The notes: a model not told the origin generated them from the sequence alone. 59,415 nt of DNA from Methylobacter sp. (GCA_028712225.1 JAQTQN010000003.1:1-59415); one strand, 5' to 3'. Positions 45,348 to 55,957 are shown, counted from the stretch's first letter. Numbers and translations are program-made.

Positions 45348-47186
45348 ATGACAACCCCAAAACACGTCGATAGACGTCAGTTTTTGCAATATTCCCTGTT
45401 CGGTGCCACGCTTGCTGCCTTTCCGGGTGTGCTGCTGGCCGAATCCAGCCAAATTAAAACCAGTCCAACACCAGGATTTAATGCCGATGTCGAGCTTGAG
45501 TTTACCGCTCAAGACGCGTTCATCTCCATCTTCGACCAAGGCAAAAAAACCAAAGTACAAAAGTATTTCGCCAAACTGTTAAAAGGCCCTAAAGATACCT
45601 TGACCCAATTGCACGACACACATCTGGGGCCGATTGTGCATTTTGTCAAAGGCCAAAAGGTCAGAGTTTATTTTAACAATGAGCTGACCGAGCCCCATAT
45701 TATCCATTGGCATGGCCTGCATGTACCGCAAAGCAGCGACGGGCATCCTATGTACACCGTTGAACCGGGCGAAAAATTCGTTTACGAGTTTGAAGTGCTT
45801 AATCGTGCCGGTACCAGTTTTTATCATTCTCACGCCCACCATTTAACAGCAGAGCAAGTTTATAGAGGCTTGGCGGGCTTGATTACTGTATCCGACGATG
45901 ATGAAAAAGCCTTGGATTTACCTCGCGGTGAATACGATGTGCCGTTCGCCATTCAAGACCGGACTTTTGACGACAATAACCAGCTGCAATATTTGCACGG
46001 CATGATGGGCAAAATGATGGGTTTTTTGGGCGATACCATTTTGGTGAACGGTAAAAAAGATGCCGAATTTGCAGTAAAAACTCGGGCATATCGGTTCCGT
46101 GCATTGAACGGCTCCAGTTCCAGAATTTACAAATTAGGTTGGGAAGACGGTACGCCATTAACCGCCATCGGCACCGATGCCTGCTTATTGGAAAAACCGG
46201 AAACACGGCCTTACATCATGCTGGCCCCCGGTGAACGAGTCGATTTGTGGCTGGATTTTACCGGCCGCGAAGCGGGATCAAAACTGGTTATGTTCAGCTT
46301 GCCGCATTCCGGCACCATGCCTGCTATGTACGAGAAAATGCACAAGGGCGGCAAACATTCCGAAGCTGGAGGCGAACAACATCGCGGCATGGGCATGATG
46401 GGCGGCATGCAACATGGTGGCGATAACAAAACTGAAGCAGGAGATCATCAAGGTATGGGCATGGGAGGTATGCACGGCGGCGGAATGGGCATGATGAATG
46501 GTCTGGCCCAAGGTGCCAAGTTTGTGATTGCTACTTTTAAGATCACTGAAAAAGTGTCGGATTCGCCTAAGCTGCCGGAAAAATTAGTCACTTTTCAACG
46601 TTTGACTGCCGCTGATACCGACAATGCCGGTCAACCGATTCCCATTGCTATTTCTGAAGGCCCCATGGCAATGCGCTTGAATACTAAGCCATTTTCGATG
46701 GACGAAGTGATGGACATTGAAAAAGTGAAGTTGGGATCGATTAAAAAAATCAAAATTTTCCATGCACACGGCGGAGAACAAAAAATGGAGCACGGCGATA
46801 AAGCCGAGAGCAAATCAGGCGGCACGGGAGAAATGAGCGGCATGCAGCATGGCGGCGATAAAAAAACCGAGGCGTCAGGGCAAGCCGGAGGAATGATGGG
46901 CGGCATGGGTGGCGGTATGATGATGAGCATGGCTCATCCGATACATTTACATGGTCAGCAATACCAGATTCTATCCAGAAAAATCTCCAGCATGGGGTCG
47001 CCGGGATACGAAACCGTTAAAGACGGTTTTATCGACAGCGGCTGGAAAGATACCGTGTTGGTAATGCCTGGAGAAGAAGTTGAAATCGTTAAACCGTTTC
47101 AAGATTACAAGGGCTTGTTTCTTTACCACTGCCATAATCTCGAACACGAAGGTTTGGACATGATGCGGCAGTTTTATATCAGCTAA
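45348..47186 (+). CDS. Multicopper oxidase (CopA-like) with Tat-like signal and His/Met-rich insertions
   Basis: RRQFLQYSLFG; HWHGLH, FYHSHAHH, HPIHLHGQQY, FLYHCHNLEHEGLDMM copper motifs; MHGGGMGMM-type runs. Confidence 0.93.
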   Translation: MTTPKHVDRRQFLQYSLFGATLAAFPGVLLAESSQIKTSPTPGFNADVELEFTAQDAFISIFDQGKKTKVQKYFAKLLKGPKDTLTQLHDTHLGPIVHFVKGQKVRVYFNNELTEPHIIHWHGLHVPQSSDGHPMYTVEPGEKFVYEFEVLNRAGTSFYHSHAHHLTAEQVYRGLAGLITVSDDDEKALDLPRGEYDVPFAIQDRTFDDNNQLQYLHGMMGKMMGFLGDTILVNGKKDAEFAVKTRAYRFRALNGSSSRIYKLGWEDGTPLTAIGTDACLLEKPETRPYIMLAPGERVDLWLDFTGREAGSKLVMFSLPHSGTMPAMYEKMHKGGKHSEAGGEQHRGMGMMGGMQHGGDNKTEAGDHQGMGMGGMHGGGMGMMNGLAQGAKFVIATFKITEKVSDSPKLPEKLVTFQRLTAADTDNAGQPIPIAISEGPMAMRLNTKPFSMDEVMDIEKVKLGSIKKIKIFHAHGGEQKMEHGDKAESKSGGTGEMSGMQHGGDKKTEASGQAGGMMGGMGGGMMMSMAHPIHLHGQQYQILSRKISSMGSPGYETVKDGFIDSGWKDTVLVMPGEEVEIVKPFQDYKGLFLYHCHNLEHEGLDMMRQFYIS

Positions 47187-47221
47187 GAGGGGAGTTGTTG
47201 GGTTAAGGATAAAACCGGTCG

Positions 47222-47266
47222 AAATACCCCGCACTCGTCAAGCTTTGGCGAGTGCGGGGTATTTTT
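47222..47266. terminator. Strong bidirectional Rho-independent terminator
   Basis: AAATACCCCGCACTCG ... CGAGTGCGGGGTATTTTT. Confidence 0.9.
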
Positions 47267-47335
47267 ATGCGAGTCAGTTAGCACACATTAGAGGGGGCTC
47301 GAAACTTCAGTATTTCGATATGCCCCTCTCAAGCC

Positions 47336-47743
47336 TTATTTTTCTGTCTTAGCCGCGTCTTCATTTTTAGAAATGTTTGAAGCGATGCATTCCATAAAAC
47401 TTTCCGTGAAATTGGTATGTGCTTCCGCAAGGGCTTTGGGCGAACCAAAGTCATTACGCAATTCTTCCAATGTCTTTTTAGGATCTGCCGCTTTGCCCAA
47501 GGTGAGCATTTTTGCGTAATTGCGATAAGCAGTCATACGAGCCGGATCAAAAGGAAACAGCCCTGGCATGTTGCTGGAGCTTAAGTCCACCACGCAGGCA
47601 GTCATTTTTTCGGGTTCAATTTTATAATCTTTAACATCCTGTTCTTGCTGCATTTGTTCTAACACGGCTTGCTCGTATTGTTGTTTGTCTGCGCAAGCGG
47701 TGAGCGATAAAGCAATAATGCAGATGAGTAATGGTTTCTTCAT
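47336..47743 (-). CDS. Lipoprotein of unknown function
   Basis: MKKPLLICIIALSLTAC-ADK lipobox. Confidence 0.75.
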   Translation of the reverse strand: MKKPLLICIIALSLTACADKQQYEQAVLEQMQQEQDVKDYKIEPEKMTACVVDLSSSNMPGLFPFDPARMTAYRNYAKMLTLGKAADPKKTLEELRNDFGSPKALAEAHTNFTESFMECIASNISKNEDAAKTEK

Positions 47744-47815
47744 GGATGTTTCCGTTGGTTGAGTTGGTGTTAGGCAGAGATGTCATTATATCCCCGCCCA
47801 GGAAATAGCAGTTCG

Positions 47816-48580
47816 CTATGGATTTTCCAATTCTTGCATTGCTTGCGTCACCCAGGCTTCGGCTTCGGCATTTATATCAGCAGCTTTACGGCCTTTACTG
47901 ATGATCGGCGGACCGATTTTTACGGTAATGGTGCCCGGATATTTTAAAAAACTGTAACGCGGCCAATAGGTGCCCGCATTCAGGGCAATAGGCAGTACCG
48001 GATAGCCGGATTTGTGGGCCAGCATAGCGCCGCCGGCACTGAATTTTGTTTCCGTTTTGGGCGCAATGCGCGTTCCTTCGGGAAAAATTACTACCCATAA
48101 GCCGCGCTGCAAACAGTCTGTGCCTTTAGTTAACAAGATGCGCATGGCTTCGCGCTGATTGTCCCTGTTTATCGCAATAGAGTCCGATGCTGCCAGCGCC
48201 CAGCCCCAAATCGGAAACCACTGTAAGGATTTTTTTAGTAAGGTGGTTTGCATCGGCAAAATGGTTCTTAAGGCCAATGTTTCCCAGGCCGATTGGTGTT
48301 TGCACAGCACAATGTAAGGTTGATTGGGTGCAATGTGCTCGCGGCCTTCGACGACATAGTCAATGCCGCAAAAAAACTTGCCCATCCAGACGACCAGGCC
48401 GCACCAGGCCGCACCAAGCTGATAGCGCACCCGCAATGAAAACGGTAACGCCAACAAAATCAATATGCCGATGATAGTTGCGGACAAAAAAATACAAACA
48501 AATAACAGGGCGGAACCGAGATAAACCCGCAAGGTTTTCTCTCTGTTTACGTTAGCTGGCTTGTTCATGGATAGTCTCAA
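47816..48580 (-). CDS. plsC: 1-acyl-sn-glycerol-3-phosphate acyltransferase
   Basis: 'KHQSAWET' (HX4D-family variant with E), 'VVIFPEGTRIAP'. Confidence 0.88.
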   Translation of the reverse strand: MRLSMNKPANVNREKTLRVYLGSALLFVCIFLSATIIGILILLALPFSLRVRYQLGAAWCGLVVWMGKFFCGIDYVVEGREHIAPNQPYIVLCKHQSAWETLALRTILPMQTTLLKKSLQWFPIWGWALAASDSIAINRDNQREAMRILLTKGTDCLQRGLWVVIFPEGTRIAPKTETKFSAGGAMLAHKSGYPVLPIALNAGTYWPRYSFLKYPGTITVKIGPPIISKGRKAADINAEAEAWVTQAMQELENP

Positions 48581-48649
48581 AAACGGCTGTGTTATGTGGT
48601 TGGGAGGCTAATATTTGAAAATCCCCATTTGAAAAATGGGGGTAAAAAA

Positions 48650-50731
48650 TTAGGCCTGCAATTTAGAAATGTCGGCGCAAGTTAAAAACTGGTCCGACAA
48701 GAAATTAAGCAAGGCCAACCGATTGGCGCGTAATTCAGCGTCATCAGTCATCACCATGACATTATCAAAAAACGCATCGACATCGTTACGTAACGTAGCC
48801 AATCTATTGAGCGTTGCTTGATAGTCGCGTTCTGCCAATAACGGCTGAATGTCTTTCGCGGCGAGTTGTGCAGCCGCTAACAGCGCTAACTCTTGCGGTT
48901 CCACCAATCGATCAATTAAGCCGCCGATGTTTGCCGCCGCAGGTGTGTCAGATTTTTTCAGGATATTGCGAATACGCTTGTTGGCGGCCGCCAGACTGTC
49001 TGCTTCAGGCAGTTGCCTGAAGTCTTTAACCGCTTGTAGCCGTTGTATAAAGTCCAAAGGTTGGGTTGGATTAACTGTGAGCACGGCATCAAACTCATCA
49101 GTGCTGTAACCCTGATCCAGACAGTAACCTTTCAGACGATCGAAAATAAAATCGGTGACAGAGTTACGAGTGGCTTCAATATCAAACTCATGAGTAAACA
49201 ACGACAGGGCAACATCAATGCTTTCGGGTAAATCGAGCACCAAGTTGTTTTCAATAACGGTACGCAACACACCCAGCGCAGCCCGGCGCAATGCATAAGG
49301 GTCTTTATCGCCGGTCGGGATCAAGCCGGCGCTGAAAATGCCGGTTAAGGTGTCTATTTTTTCGGCAATGGCAAGCACGACGCCGATCGCGCTAGTGGCG
49401 ACAGGACTGCCGGATTGTTTAGGGAAATATTGCTCTTCAATTGCCCAAGCGACTTCGACCGGCTCGCCATCGGCCAGCGCGTAATAACGGCCCATTAGAC
49501 CTTGCAGATTGCCGAACTCACCGACCATTTCCGTCATCAAATCGGTTTTGGCCAGCAGTGCTGCGCGCTTGGACAGGTCGACATTAAAATTGAGCTGCTT
49601 GGCAATGCTTTCTGCAAGTTTGATAACGCGCTGGGTTTTGTCGCTAATGGTGCCCAGTTTTTCCTGAAAAACAATTGTAGAGAGGCTGTCAACGCGGTCT
49701 GCCAGAGATTTCTTTCTATCCTGTTTCCAGAAAAATTCTGCATCGGAAAGCCGAGGAGTCACCACGCGCTCATTACCGAGTTGAATGGATTCAGGATGGC
49801 TGCTTTCGATGTTGCTGAAGGTTATGAAGTGCGCCAACAAATCCCCTTTTGCATTTTTAACCGGAAAATATTTCTGGTTGGTTTGCATGGTGGTAATCAG
49901 CACTTCGGCAGGCAACTCAAGAAAACGCACATCAAAACCGCCGGTAATCGGCATCGGCCATTCGTTTAAGGCGGCAATTTCTTCCAGCAAATCTTCTTCG
50001 ATATGTGCCAAGCCGCCCACCGCCGAGGCTGCTTGATTGGCCGCATCACGAATCAACGTAAGGCGTTGCTCAAAATCGGCAATGACTTTGCCTTGCGTAT
50101 ACAGAATGTCTGCGTAATTTTGCGGCTGGGAAATCGTTATCGCTTGCGGCGCATGAAAACGATGTCCATGGGTAAGCGTGCCGGTTTTCAGGCCTAAAAT
50201 TTCCGTGTCAATCACCTCATTGCCATAAAGCAATACCGCCCAATGTACCGGCCGAACAAATTCGGTGGTGTTATTGCCCCAGCGCATCCTTTTAGCGATC
50301 GGTAAATCGGCAATGCTTTGACGAATAATCTCCGGGAGCAACTGCTCGGTGGCTTGGCCGTTTACCTGTTGGGTAAAGCTAAGCCATTCGCCCTTGTCGG
50401 TTTTTAAGCGCTCCAACTGCTCGAAACTGGTGTTGCAACTGGTGGCAAAACCTAATGCCGCTTTGCTTGGACTGCCGTCCGGGGCAAAGGCAGCCTGCAG
50501 TGCAGGACCGCGCTTTTCTACCGTTTTATCAGGCTGGGCGGCAGACAAGTTTTCAATCAACACCGCCAAACGGCGAGGTGTGGCGTATGCCTTACTTGTA
50601 GTGAAAGTGAGCTCCGCGGCGTTTAAGCCCTGAACGATATTGTTCAGTAAGGCATTGCTTAACTTCAGCAGGTTTTTTGGCGGCAGTTCTTCCGAGCCTA
50701 GCTCGAAAAGTAGATGTTTTTTATCTGACAC
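48650..50731 (-). CDS. glyS: Glycyl-tRNA synthetase beta subunit
   Basis: 'LLFELGSEELPPKNL', 'KRMRWGNNTTEFVRPVHWAVLLYG', 'DKDPYALRRAALGVLR'. Confidence 0.97.
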   Translation of the reverse strand: MSDKKHLLFELGSEELPPKNLLKLSNALLNNIVQGLNAAELTFTTSKAYATPRRLAVLIENLSAAQPDKTVEKRGPALQAAFAPDGSPSKAALGFATSCNTSFEQLERLKTDKGEWLSFTQQVNGQATEQLLPEIIRQSIADLPIAKRMRWGNNTTEFVRPVHWAVLLYGNEVIDTEILGLKTGTLTHGHRFHAPQAITISQPQNYADILYTQGKVIADFEQRLTLIRDAANQAASAVGGLAHIEEDLLEEIAALNEWPMPITGGFDVRFLELPAEVLITTMQTNQKYFPVKNAKGDLLAHFITFSNIESSHPESIQLGNERVVTPRLSDAEFFWKQDRKKSLADRVDSLSTIVFQEKLGTISDKTQRVIKLAESIAKQLNFNVDLSKRAALLAKTDLMTEMVGEFGNLQGLMGRYYALADGEPVEVAWAIEEQYFPKQSGSPVATSAIGVVLAIAEKIDTLTGIFSAGLIPTGDKDPYALRRAALGVLRTVIENNLVLDLPESIDVALSLFTHEFDIEATRNSVTDFIFDRLKGYCLDQGYSTDEFDAVLTVNPTQPLDFIQRLQAVKDFRQLPEADSLAAANKRIRNILKKSDTPAAANIGGLIDRLVEPQELALLAAAQLAAKDIQPLLAERDYQATLNRLATLRNDVDAFFDNVMVMTDDAELRANRLALLNFLSDQFLTCADISKLQA

Positions 50732-50758
50732 AGGGGCGACCTTTGTTAATAGTGATTG

Positions 50759-51334
50759 TCACAGATTTTGTAACGTTGTGCTGTCGGCGTTATAGGGGTT
50801 GGCTTTTAAATACTCTATCCAATTAGCCAAGAGATTTATACCTATTGCATTGTTCATTTTTAAATCACGAAACAAGATTTTAAATCGGGGATCTTTTTTA
50901 CTGAACTCACTTTTTGATTCATCTATTAACCCCTTTAACGTAGTCGGCAAATTATATCTAACGTGATCTAAGGTAATACCAACTTGCTGGGCCTCATTGA
51001 GAATCCATTGTTCAATGGGCGGATGAAATATTAAAAAATGATTTTTTTGTGGATGCTTATATAGCTTTAAATGTTGTTTTTCAGCAAGTAATGCAAATTC
51101 AGAAGTGCGAGATAATGGCCTTTTATCGCTATCCACAATACCTACTGCGAAATCATCTTTCAATTTGCCCAGCATTTCGTCAACCACTTTATTGCAGCTA
51201 CGCTGGTGATTATAACCGCGTGCGCTACCAATTCTTTCAGGAGGAACAATCGTTTCAACCAAATTTGTATCGAGAAAGCATTCCGGCATAACGCATAAAT
51301 TTATATTAGATTTCATCCGTGAATAACTCAGCAT
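50759..51334 (-). CDS. Small protein paired with the AAA ATPase, possible TOPRIM-like
   Basis: 'MPECFLDTNLVETI' and 'FAVGIVDSDKRPL' could be the E and DxD motifs of a TOPRIM fold; overlaps the ATPase gene. Start may be 51316 (MKSNIN). Confidence 0.65.
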   Translation of the reverse strand: MLSYSRMKSNINLCVMPECFLDTNLVETIVPPERIGSARGYNHQRSCNKVVDEMLGKLKDDFAVGIVDSDKRPLSRTSEFALLAEKQHLKLYKHPQKNHFLIFHPPIEQWILNEAQQVGITLDHVRYNLPTTLKGLIDESKSEFSKKDPRFKILFRDLKMNNAIGINLLANWIEYLKANPYNADSTTLQNL

Positions 51335-52376
51335 TAAAAAACAGGTCTAATCCATATTCGTAAACATCATTTAATTCAGCATCAGTCAGTCTTTTAATAA
51401 CTGTTTGTCCATCTTTAAAATCTGCCATATAAATTGCCAAATCATCACGGTCTTTTTCTAAAAATGTATCGAGAATATAAGGGCTGTGCGTAGCAATAAA
51501 AAACTGATTGCTTTCTGAGTCAATAATTTCTCTGGCAATATGAGTGATATAAGGTGGGAAGCAGTGAGCTTCGGGTTCTTCAAAAAGTAAGATTGAATTT
51601 TTGTTAGAAGTAATTGCCGTTTTAAAAAATATTACCCTTTGCAACGTATCGGCAATAGAGCTGTAGGGCAATGAAACCATTGTTTTATTGTCTTTCAATG
51701 CTTTCATTATCCTTACTGTTTGATTTGTCTTATCAAGCAGAAGCTGTAATCCGTATCCAGTAAATAATCCAGATAATTCATCTTTTAGCTTACCTTTCTG
51801 GATAATATCGAAAAAATTAACTCCGCTAGGCGGTATCAGTCCAACGGTTTTTACAAGGTCTTGCGCTTTCGAAATAAGAGTATGAGGAAATTTATAATAT
51901 TTAACTTTTGGAGATGGGTAATCATGCTTTTTATAAGAACCCACGAGACTGAGTTTATTGTCTGCAATCAAGGTGTGGCTTTCTGAGGTTTTAAGGTCAA
52001 CAGTTGGCAAGTTTCCATATAATTCATAAGCAACGTCTTGGTTTTCTAAATTTATTTCAAATCCAACGAAACCTGATTCGGGTAAATATTCAACGCTACA
52101 AAAACTGCCATCATCAGCCTTAATATTAATTTTTTCTTCTATATTCCCATCAAAAAATAATTCGGCAATATTTTCTAATCTAACGAATTGCGTTATTTTT
52201 TTGCTCTTGTTGTATTTAATATAAGGCAAGCTAAACAACCCAATAGCCTCCAAAATATTAGATTTTCCAACATTCGGTTTACCAATCAGCAAGTTAATAC
52301 GCCTGCAGTCGCTTAAAGTGACATCTTTAAGCGACTTAAAGTTGCGGATCTGTACCGAGTTGAAAAACGTTGTCAT
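51306..52376 (-). CDS. AAA family ATPase (AAA15/OLD-like, AbiEii/AriA-type)
   Basis: 'VQIRNFKSLKDVTLSDCRRINLLIGKPNVGKSNILEAIGLF', 'NSILLFEEPEAHCFPPYI', 'QFFIATHSPYILDTFL'. Confidence 0.88.
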   Translation of the reverse strand: MTTFFNSVQIRNFKSLKDVTLSDCRRINLLIGKPNVGKSNILEAIGLFSLPYIKYNKSKKITQFVRLENIAELFFDGNIEEKINIKADDGSFCSVEYLPESGFVGFEINLENQDVAYELYGNLPTVDLKTSESHTLIADNKLSLVGSYKKHDYPSPKVKYYKFPHTLISKAQDLVKTVGLIPPSGVNFFDIIQKGKLKDELSGLFTGYGLQLLLDKTNQTVRIMKALKDNKTMVSLPYSSIADTLQRVIFFKTAITSNKNSILLFEEPEAHCFPPYITHIAREIIDSESNQFFIATHSPYILDTFLEKDRDDLAIYMADFKDGQTVIKRLTDAELNDVYEYGLDLFFNAELFTDEI

Positions 52377-52379
52377 AAA

Positions 52380-53327
52380 TTACTCGGCTGGAGTGTTACA
52401 CATCGGAAAACCCAATGATTCACGCCGCGCGTAATAAGCTTCAGCGACGGCTCGGGACAAGGTTCTGACTCTTAAAATATAGCGTTGGCGCTCGGTGACC
52501 GAAATGGCGTGGCGGGCATCCAGCAAGTTGAAGGTATGCGAGGCTTTCAGCACCATTTCATAGGCAGGCAACGGCAGATTAACGGCAATCAGCTTTTGGC
52601 ATTCTTGCTCGTAGGTATCAAAGCAGCCGAATAGAAAATCGACATTGGCATGTTCAAAATTGAACGCCGACATTTCCACTTCGTTCTGATGAAACACGTC
52701 GCCGTAAGTGACGGTGCCGTGCGGGGTTTTGGTCCAGACCAAGTCATAAACGCTCTTAACACCCTGCAAATACATGGCAATGCGTTCCAGCCCGTAAGTG
52801 ATTTCACCGGTCACCGGTCGACATTCCAGGCCGCCGACTTGTTGGAAATAAGTAAACTGGGTGACTTCCATGCCGTTTAGCCAGACTTCCCAGCCCAAGC
52901 CCCAGGCGCCCAATGTTGGCGATTCCCAATTGTCTTCGACAAAGCGAATATCGTGCTCGAGCAAGTCAAAACCCAAATGGCGCAACGACCCCAAATATAA
53001 CTCTTGGATGTTGTTAGGCGAGGGCTTCAGCATTACCTGAAATTGGTAATAATGCTGCAAGCGGTTGGGGTTTTCGCCGAAACGGCCGTCTGTCGGCCGC
53101 CGTGACGGCTGCACATAAGCGGTATTCCAGGGCTCAGGACCGATGGCGCGTAAGAAGGTGGCAGGGTGAAAAGTCCCCGCACCGACTTCCTGATCTAACG
53201 GCTGTAACAAAATACAGCCTTGAGCTGACCAGTATTCCTGCAAGGCAAGAATAAGTCCCTGAAACGTTGATATATCGTGGGTTTTATTCGACACGGCGGC
53301 TACAAGAGGCAATAAAAAGGGGGCCAA
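52380..53327 (-). CDS. glyQ: Glycyl-tRNA synthetase alpha subunit
   Basis: '[77 protein letters not shown]'. Confidence 0.97.
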   Translation of the reverse strand: MAPFLLPLVAAVSNKTHDISTFQGLILALQEYWSAQGCILLQPLDQEVGAGTFHPATFLRAIGPEPWNTAYVQPSRRPTDGRFGENPNRLQHYYQFQVMLKPSPNNIQELYLGSLRHLGFDLLEHDIRFVEDNWESPTLGAWGLGWEVWLNGMEVTQFTYFQQVGGLECRPVTGEITYGLERIAMYLQGVKSVYDLVWTKTPHGTVTYGDVFHQNEVEMSAFNFEHANVDFLFGCFDTYEQECQKLIAVNLPLPAYEMVLKASHTFNLLDARHAISVTERQRYILRVRTLSRAVAEAYYARRESLGFPMCNTPAE

Positions 53328-53475
53328 TTATAGCTTAAAAATGTTGATGAAGTAGGGTTTGGACGTGGGCTAATAGCTGGATCTCTATGCGTGGCTTAGC
53401 CGATACATCGCTATCCAGTGTGGCACTAATAATGCTAGTTGCAGATATATGTCAAAAAATTACCGGGAGAGATAA

Positions 53476-53691
53476 ATGAACACGTCAATGAAAACACAAT
53501 CACTGATTTTGGAAAGAACAGATTTTATTGAATTATTAAGTGCCGAATTCAGTTTTGCCAAAGGTGTTGGGGTTTATGCGTTTCTGTCGTTTAGCGATAT
53601 TGAAAAACTTTATAATCAGTTTCTAGGGGATACGGTTCCCGTGACGATTTTTGTAAGAGTTTTTGTCAAAAGATTTCGGTACACCAAGTAG
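53476..53691 (+). CDS. Small hypothetical protein
   Basis: 71-aa ORF with an upstream GGGAGAGA ribosome-binding-like sequence; no recognised domain. Confidence 0.4.
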   Translation: MNTSMKTQSLILERTDFIELLSAEFSFAKGVGVYAFLSFSDIEKLYNQFLGDTVPVTIFVRVFVKRFRYTK

Positions 53692-53850
53692 ATTGCTAAT
53701 TGCCGGAGTCCAGATTAGATTGATGTGTGTGAATCAAATTACTTAATTAGTGGTTGAGTCAGTTATTGTCACAATCTGTTGATAGCTGTTTTTGAAGTTG
53801 TGTATCAAAATAAGCGCTTAATGAGTATTTTCTCAGTATTTGGACTTTCT

Positions 53851-54393
53851 ATGAGTAAGCAAAAATTATCGTTACAAGATCAGTTGTTAAAGTCAGGTTT
53901 GGTAAGTAGTGCCAAAGCTAAAACGATTAAATCTAATAAGCACAAACAGACTCGTCAGCAACAAAAAAACAATGTCGTTGTGGTGGATGAAACGAAATTG
54001 CTGGCTGAACAAGCTCAAGCCGAAAAAATAGCCAGGGATAAAGAGCTTAATCAGTTGCGCAAGTTGCAGGATGAGCAAAAGCAATTAGTCGCCCAAGTAA
54101 AGCAGCTGATTGAGCTGAATCGGCAGCCCAAAGACGAGAATGGACTGGCTTACAATTTTAACGACAATAACAAGATTAAAACTGTATACGTTGCCAACGC
54201 GATGCGCGAACAGATTATTCAGGGACGTGTGGCAATTGTTAAGCTAGCGGGGGCGTATGAGGTGGTGTCTGCCGAGGTGGCAAAAAAAATATTGGACCGT
54301 GATGCGAGCAGCGTTATTGTTTTCAATCAGCAAGCTGATAATGCCTCTGATGCCTATGCGGCTTTTCAGATTCCTGATGATTTGATTTGGTAA
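53851..54393 (+). CDS. DUF2058 (YaiL-like) family protein
   Basis: 'SLQDQLLKSGLVSSAKAKTIKSNKHKQ' then coiled coil and 'AYNFNDNNKIKTVYV'. ATG at 53851 preferred over track start 53779. Confidence 0.8.
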   Translation: MSKQKLSLQDQLLKSGLVSSAKAKTIKSNKHKQTRQQQKNNVVVVDETKLLAEQAQAEKIARDKELNQLRKLQDEQKQLVAQVKQLIELNRQPKDENGLAYNFNDNNKIKTVYVANAMREQIIQGRVAIVKLAGAYEVVSAEVAKKILDRDASSVIVFNQQADNASDAYAAFQIPDDLIW

Positions 54394-54412
54394 GTCAAAC
54401 TCTAAGATTGGC

Positions 54413-55957
54413 TTACCCTAAACAGCATTGGTTTCGGCCTTGCTGTTTAGCCTGATAAAGTGCTTTGTCAGCGCGTTCAAATACAGTTTCGTCGTCATCG
54501 CCTGGATTAAAATCGGCAATGCCGCAAGAGATGGTGACTACCACGGCACTGCCGTTGGAATTAAAGCCGGTTTTTTCAATCGTTGCCCGTAATTGATTGG
54601 CTAATATTAATGCCGATTCTTTGTTGGTATTTGGCAGCAACATCGTGAATTCTTCACCTCCAAAACGCGAGATAAAATCAGTTTCGCGAGAGTGGGCAGA
54701 CAGTTGTCTGGCAATTAATAACAATACTTTATCGCCAGCCTTGTGGCCGTATGTGTCGTTAATGCGTTTAAAGTGATCAACATCCCAAACTATCAAACTG
54801 AGCGGCGCTAGATAACGTTTCCAGCGCGCTATTTCTGCTTCTAGGCGCTCGTTGTAAGCGGTGCGGTTGGGCAAACCAGTAAGTGAATCTCTGAAAGCTT
54901 GATTATTGGCGAGAATTAACTTGGATTTCAGTTCGGAAGATTCTGACTCCATGTTGGCAATTCTGCCGTTTAGTGCTTCTAGTTGTTGTTCAGTTTTTTG
55001 TCGTAGTGTTTGCTCGGTTGCACTATGACGCTGAATTTCCTGGGTAATTGTTGACAATCGTTCAGTAATTGCAGCTTTTAAAGGCTCTAGTGAAGTAGCG
55101 TTGGCTGAATTGGCTTGTAGCTGCTGCATTTGTGCAGTGACGGACTGGTCATGATGACTACGACTTTCTGCGGTTTCCGTTGCAACTGAACTGACGCCAA
55201 TCAACGCTAAACTGACTTCCGCGAGCTTATCGGTAAGTGCGCCTAGAAATTTGTCGACGTCTTGTTGTTCTGCTTGATTGTATTGGGTGATTTTCAGCAG
55301 CAAATCGACGGATTTATTGAGTACCGGCTCAAAAATCGCCGTTGATTGAGACGATTCAACTAATAATTGTTTGACCGTTTGCGCCTGTCTTTCAAAAACT
55401 CCAGGAATTTTGATGCCTTCAAGCAGGTGCAGTAATTGCCGACTGACAATTTCCGTATCGATATGGCTATTGATAAGGCTATCGATGGGGCTGGTTTGAT
55501 GCTCTGATTCCAGTGCATTAAGTAAGGTGCTAAAAAGCTGGTTGGTATTTTCGAACTGGTTGTCTTCGGCTTGCTTTTTAGCGCAGTGCAGTAAATGTTG
55601 ATGTGTTGGAGAGGAATATTGCTGCAGCAAAAAATCAATCAGTAAGCTTGCATCCAATTCATGATTTTGCGGTGTCGTGCTTTGGAGCTGGGCGACGGCT
55701 TGGGTAAAATTTTCCAGCTCAGCTTTAAGTTTATGACTGTCAATACCAACTTTTAACTGTTCTCTGATACGCTTTAAATGCGGATCGAGTTGGCGGTCAA
55801 AGCCAGTGGCTGCAATCGACAAGCGGATAATGGCCCGGCACAAGAGTTGTTCGTGCTCTTGACGGCCTTTATCAGCTTGTTCTTGCTCGTCCAGCAGCTC
55901 CAGGTACTTTTCCCGCCACTTGTCTTTTTCATTAACTTCTTTTTTTGAGAAAAACAT
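54413..55957 (-). CDS. GGDEF-domain diguanylate cyclase with coiled-coil N-terminal region
   Basis: 'DSLTGLPNRTAYNERL', 'DVDHFKRINDTYGHKAGDKVL', 'FISRFGGEEFTMLLP'. Confidence 0.93.
   Translation of the reverse strand: MFFSKKEVNEKDKWREKYLELLDEQEQADKGRQEHEQLLCRAIIRLSIAATGFDRQLDPHLKRIREQLKVGIDSHKLKAELENFTQAVAQLQSTTPQNHELDASLLIDFLLQQYSSPTHQHLLHCAKKQAEDNQFENTNQLFSTLLNALESEHQTSPIDSLINSHIDTEIVSRQLLHLLEGIKIPGVFERQAQTVKQLLVESSQSTAIFEPVLNKSVDLLLKITQYNQAEQQDVDKFLGALTDKLAEVSLALIGVSSVATETAESRSHHDQSVTAQMQQLQANSANATSLEPLKAAITERLSTITQEIQRHSATEQTLRQKTEQQLEALNGRIANMESESSELKSKLILANNQAFRDSLTGLPNRTAYNERLEAEIARWKRYLAPLSLIVWDVDHFKRINDTYGHKAGDKVLLLIARQLSAHSRETDFISRFGGEEFTMLLPNTNKESALILANQLRATIEKTGFNSNGSAVVVTISCGIADFNPGDDDETVFERADKALYQAKQQGRNQCCLG

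Noticed and set aside
46278-46511. His-rich minus-strand ORFs within the multicopper oxidase gene
   Set aside because: Complement of Met/Gly-rich codons; composition artefact.
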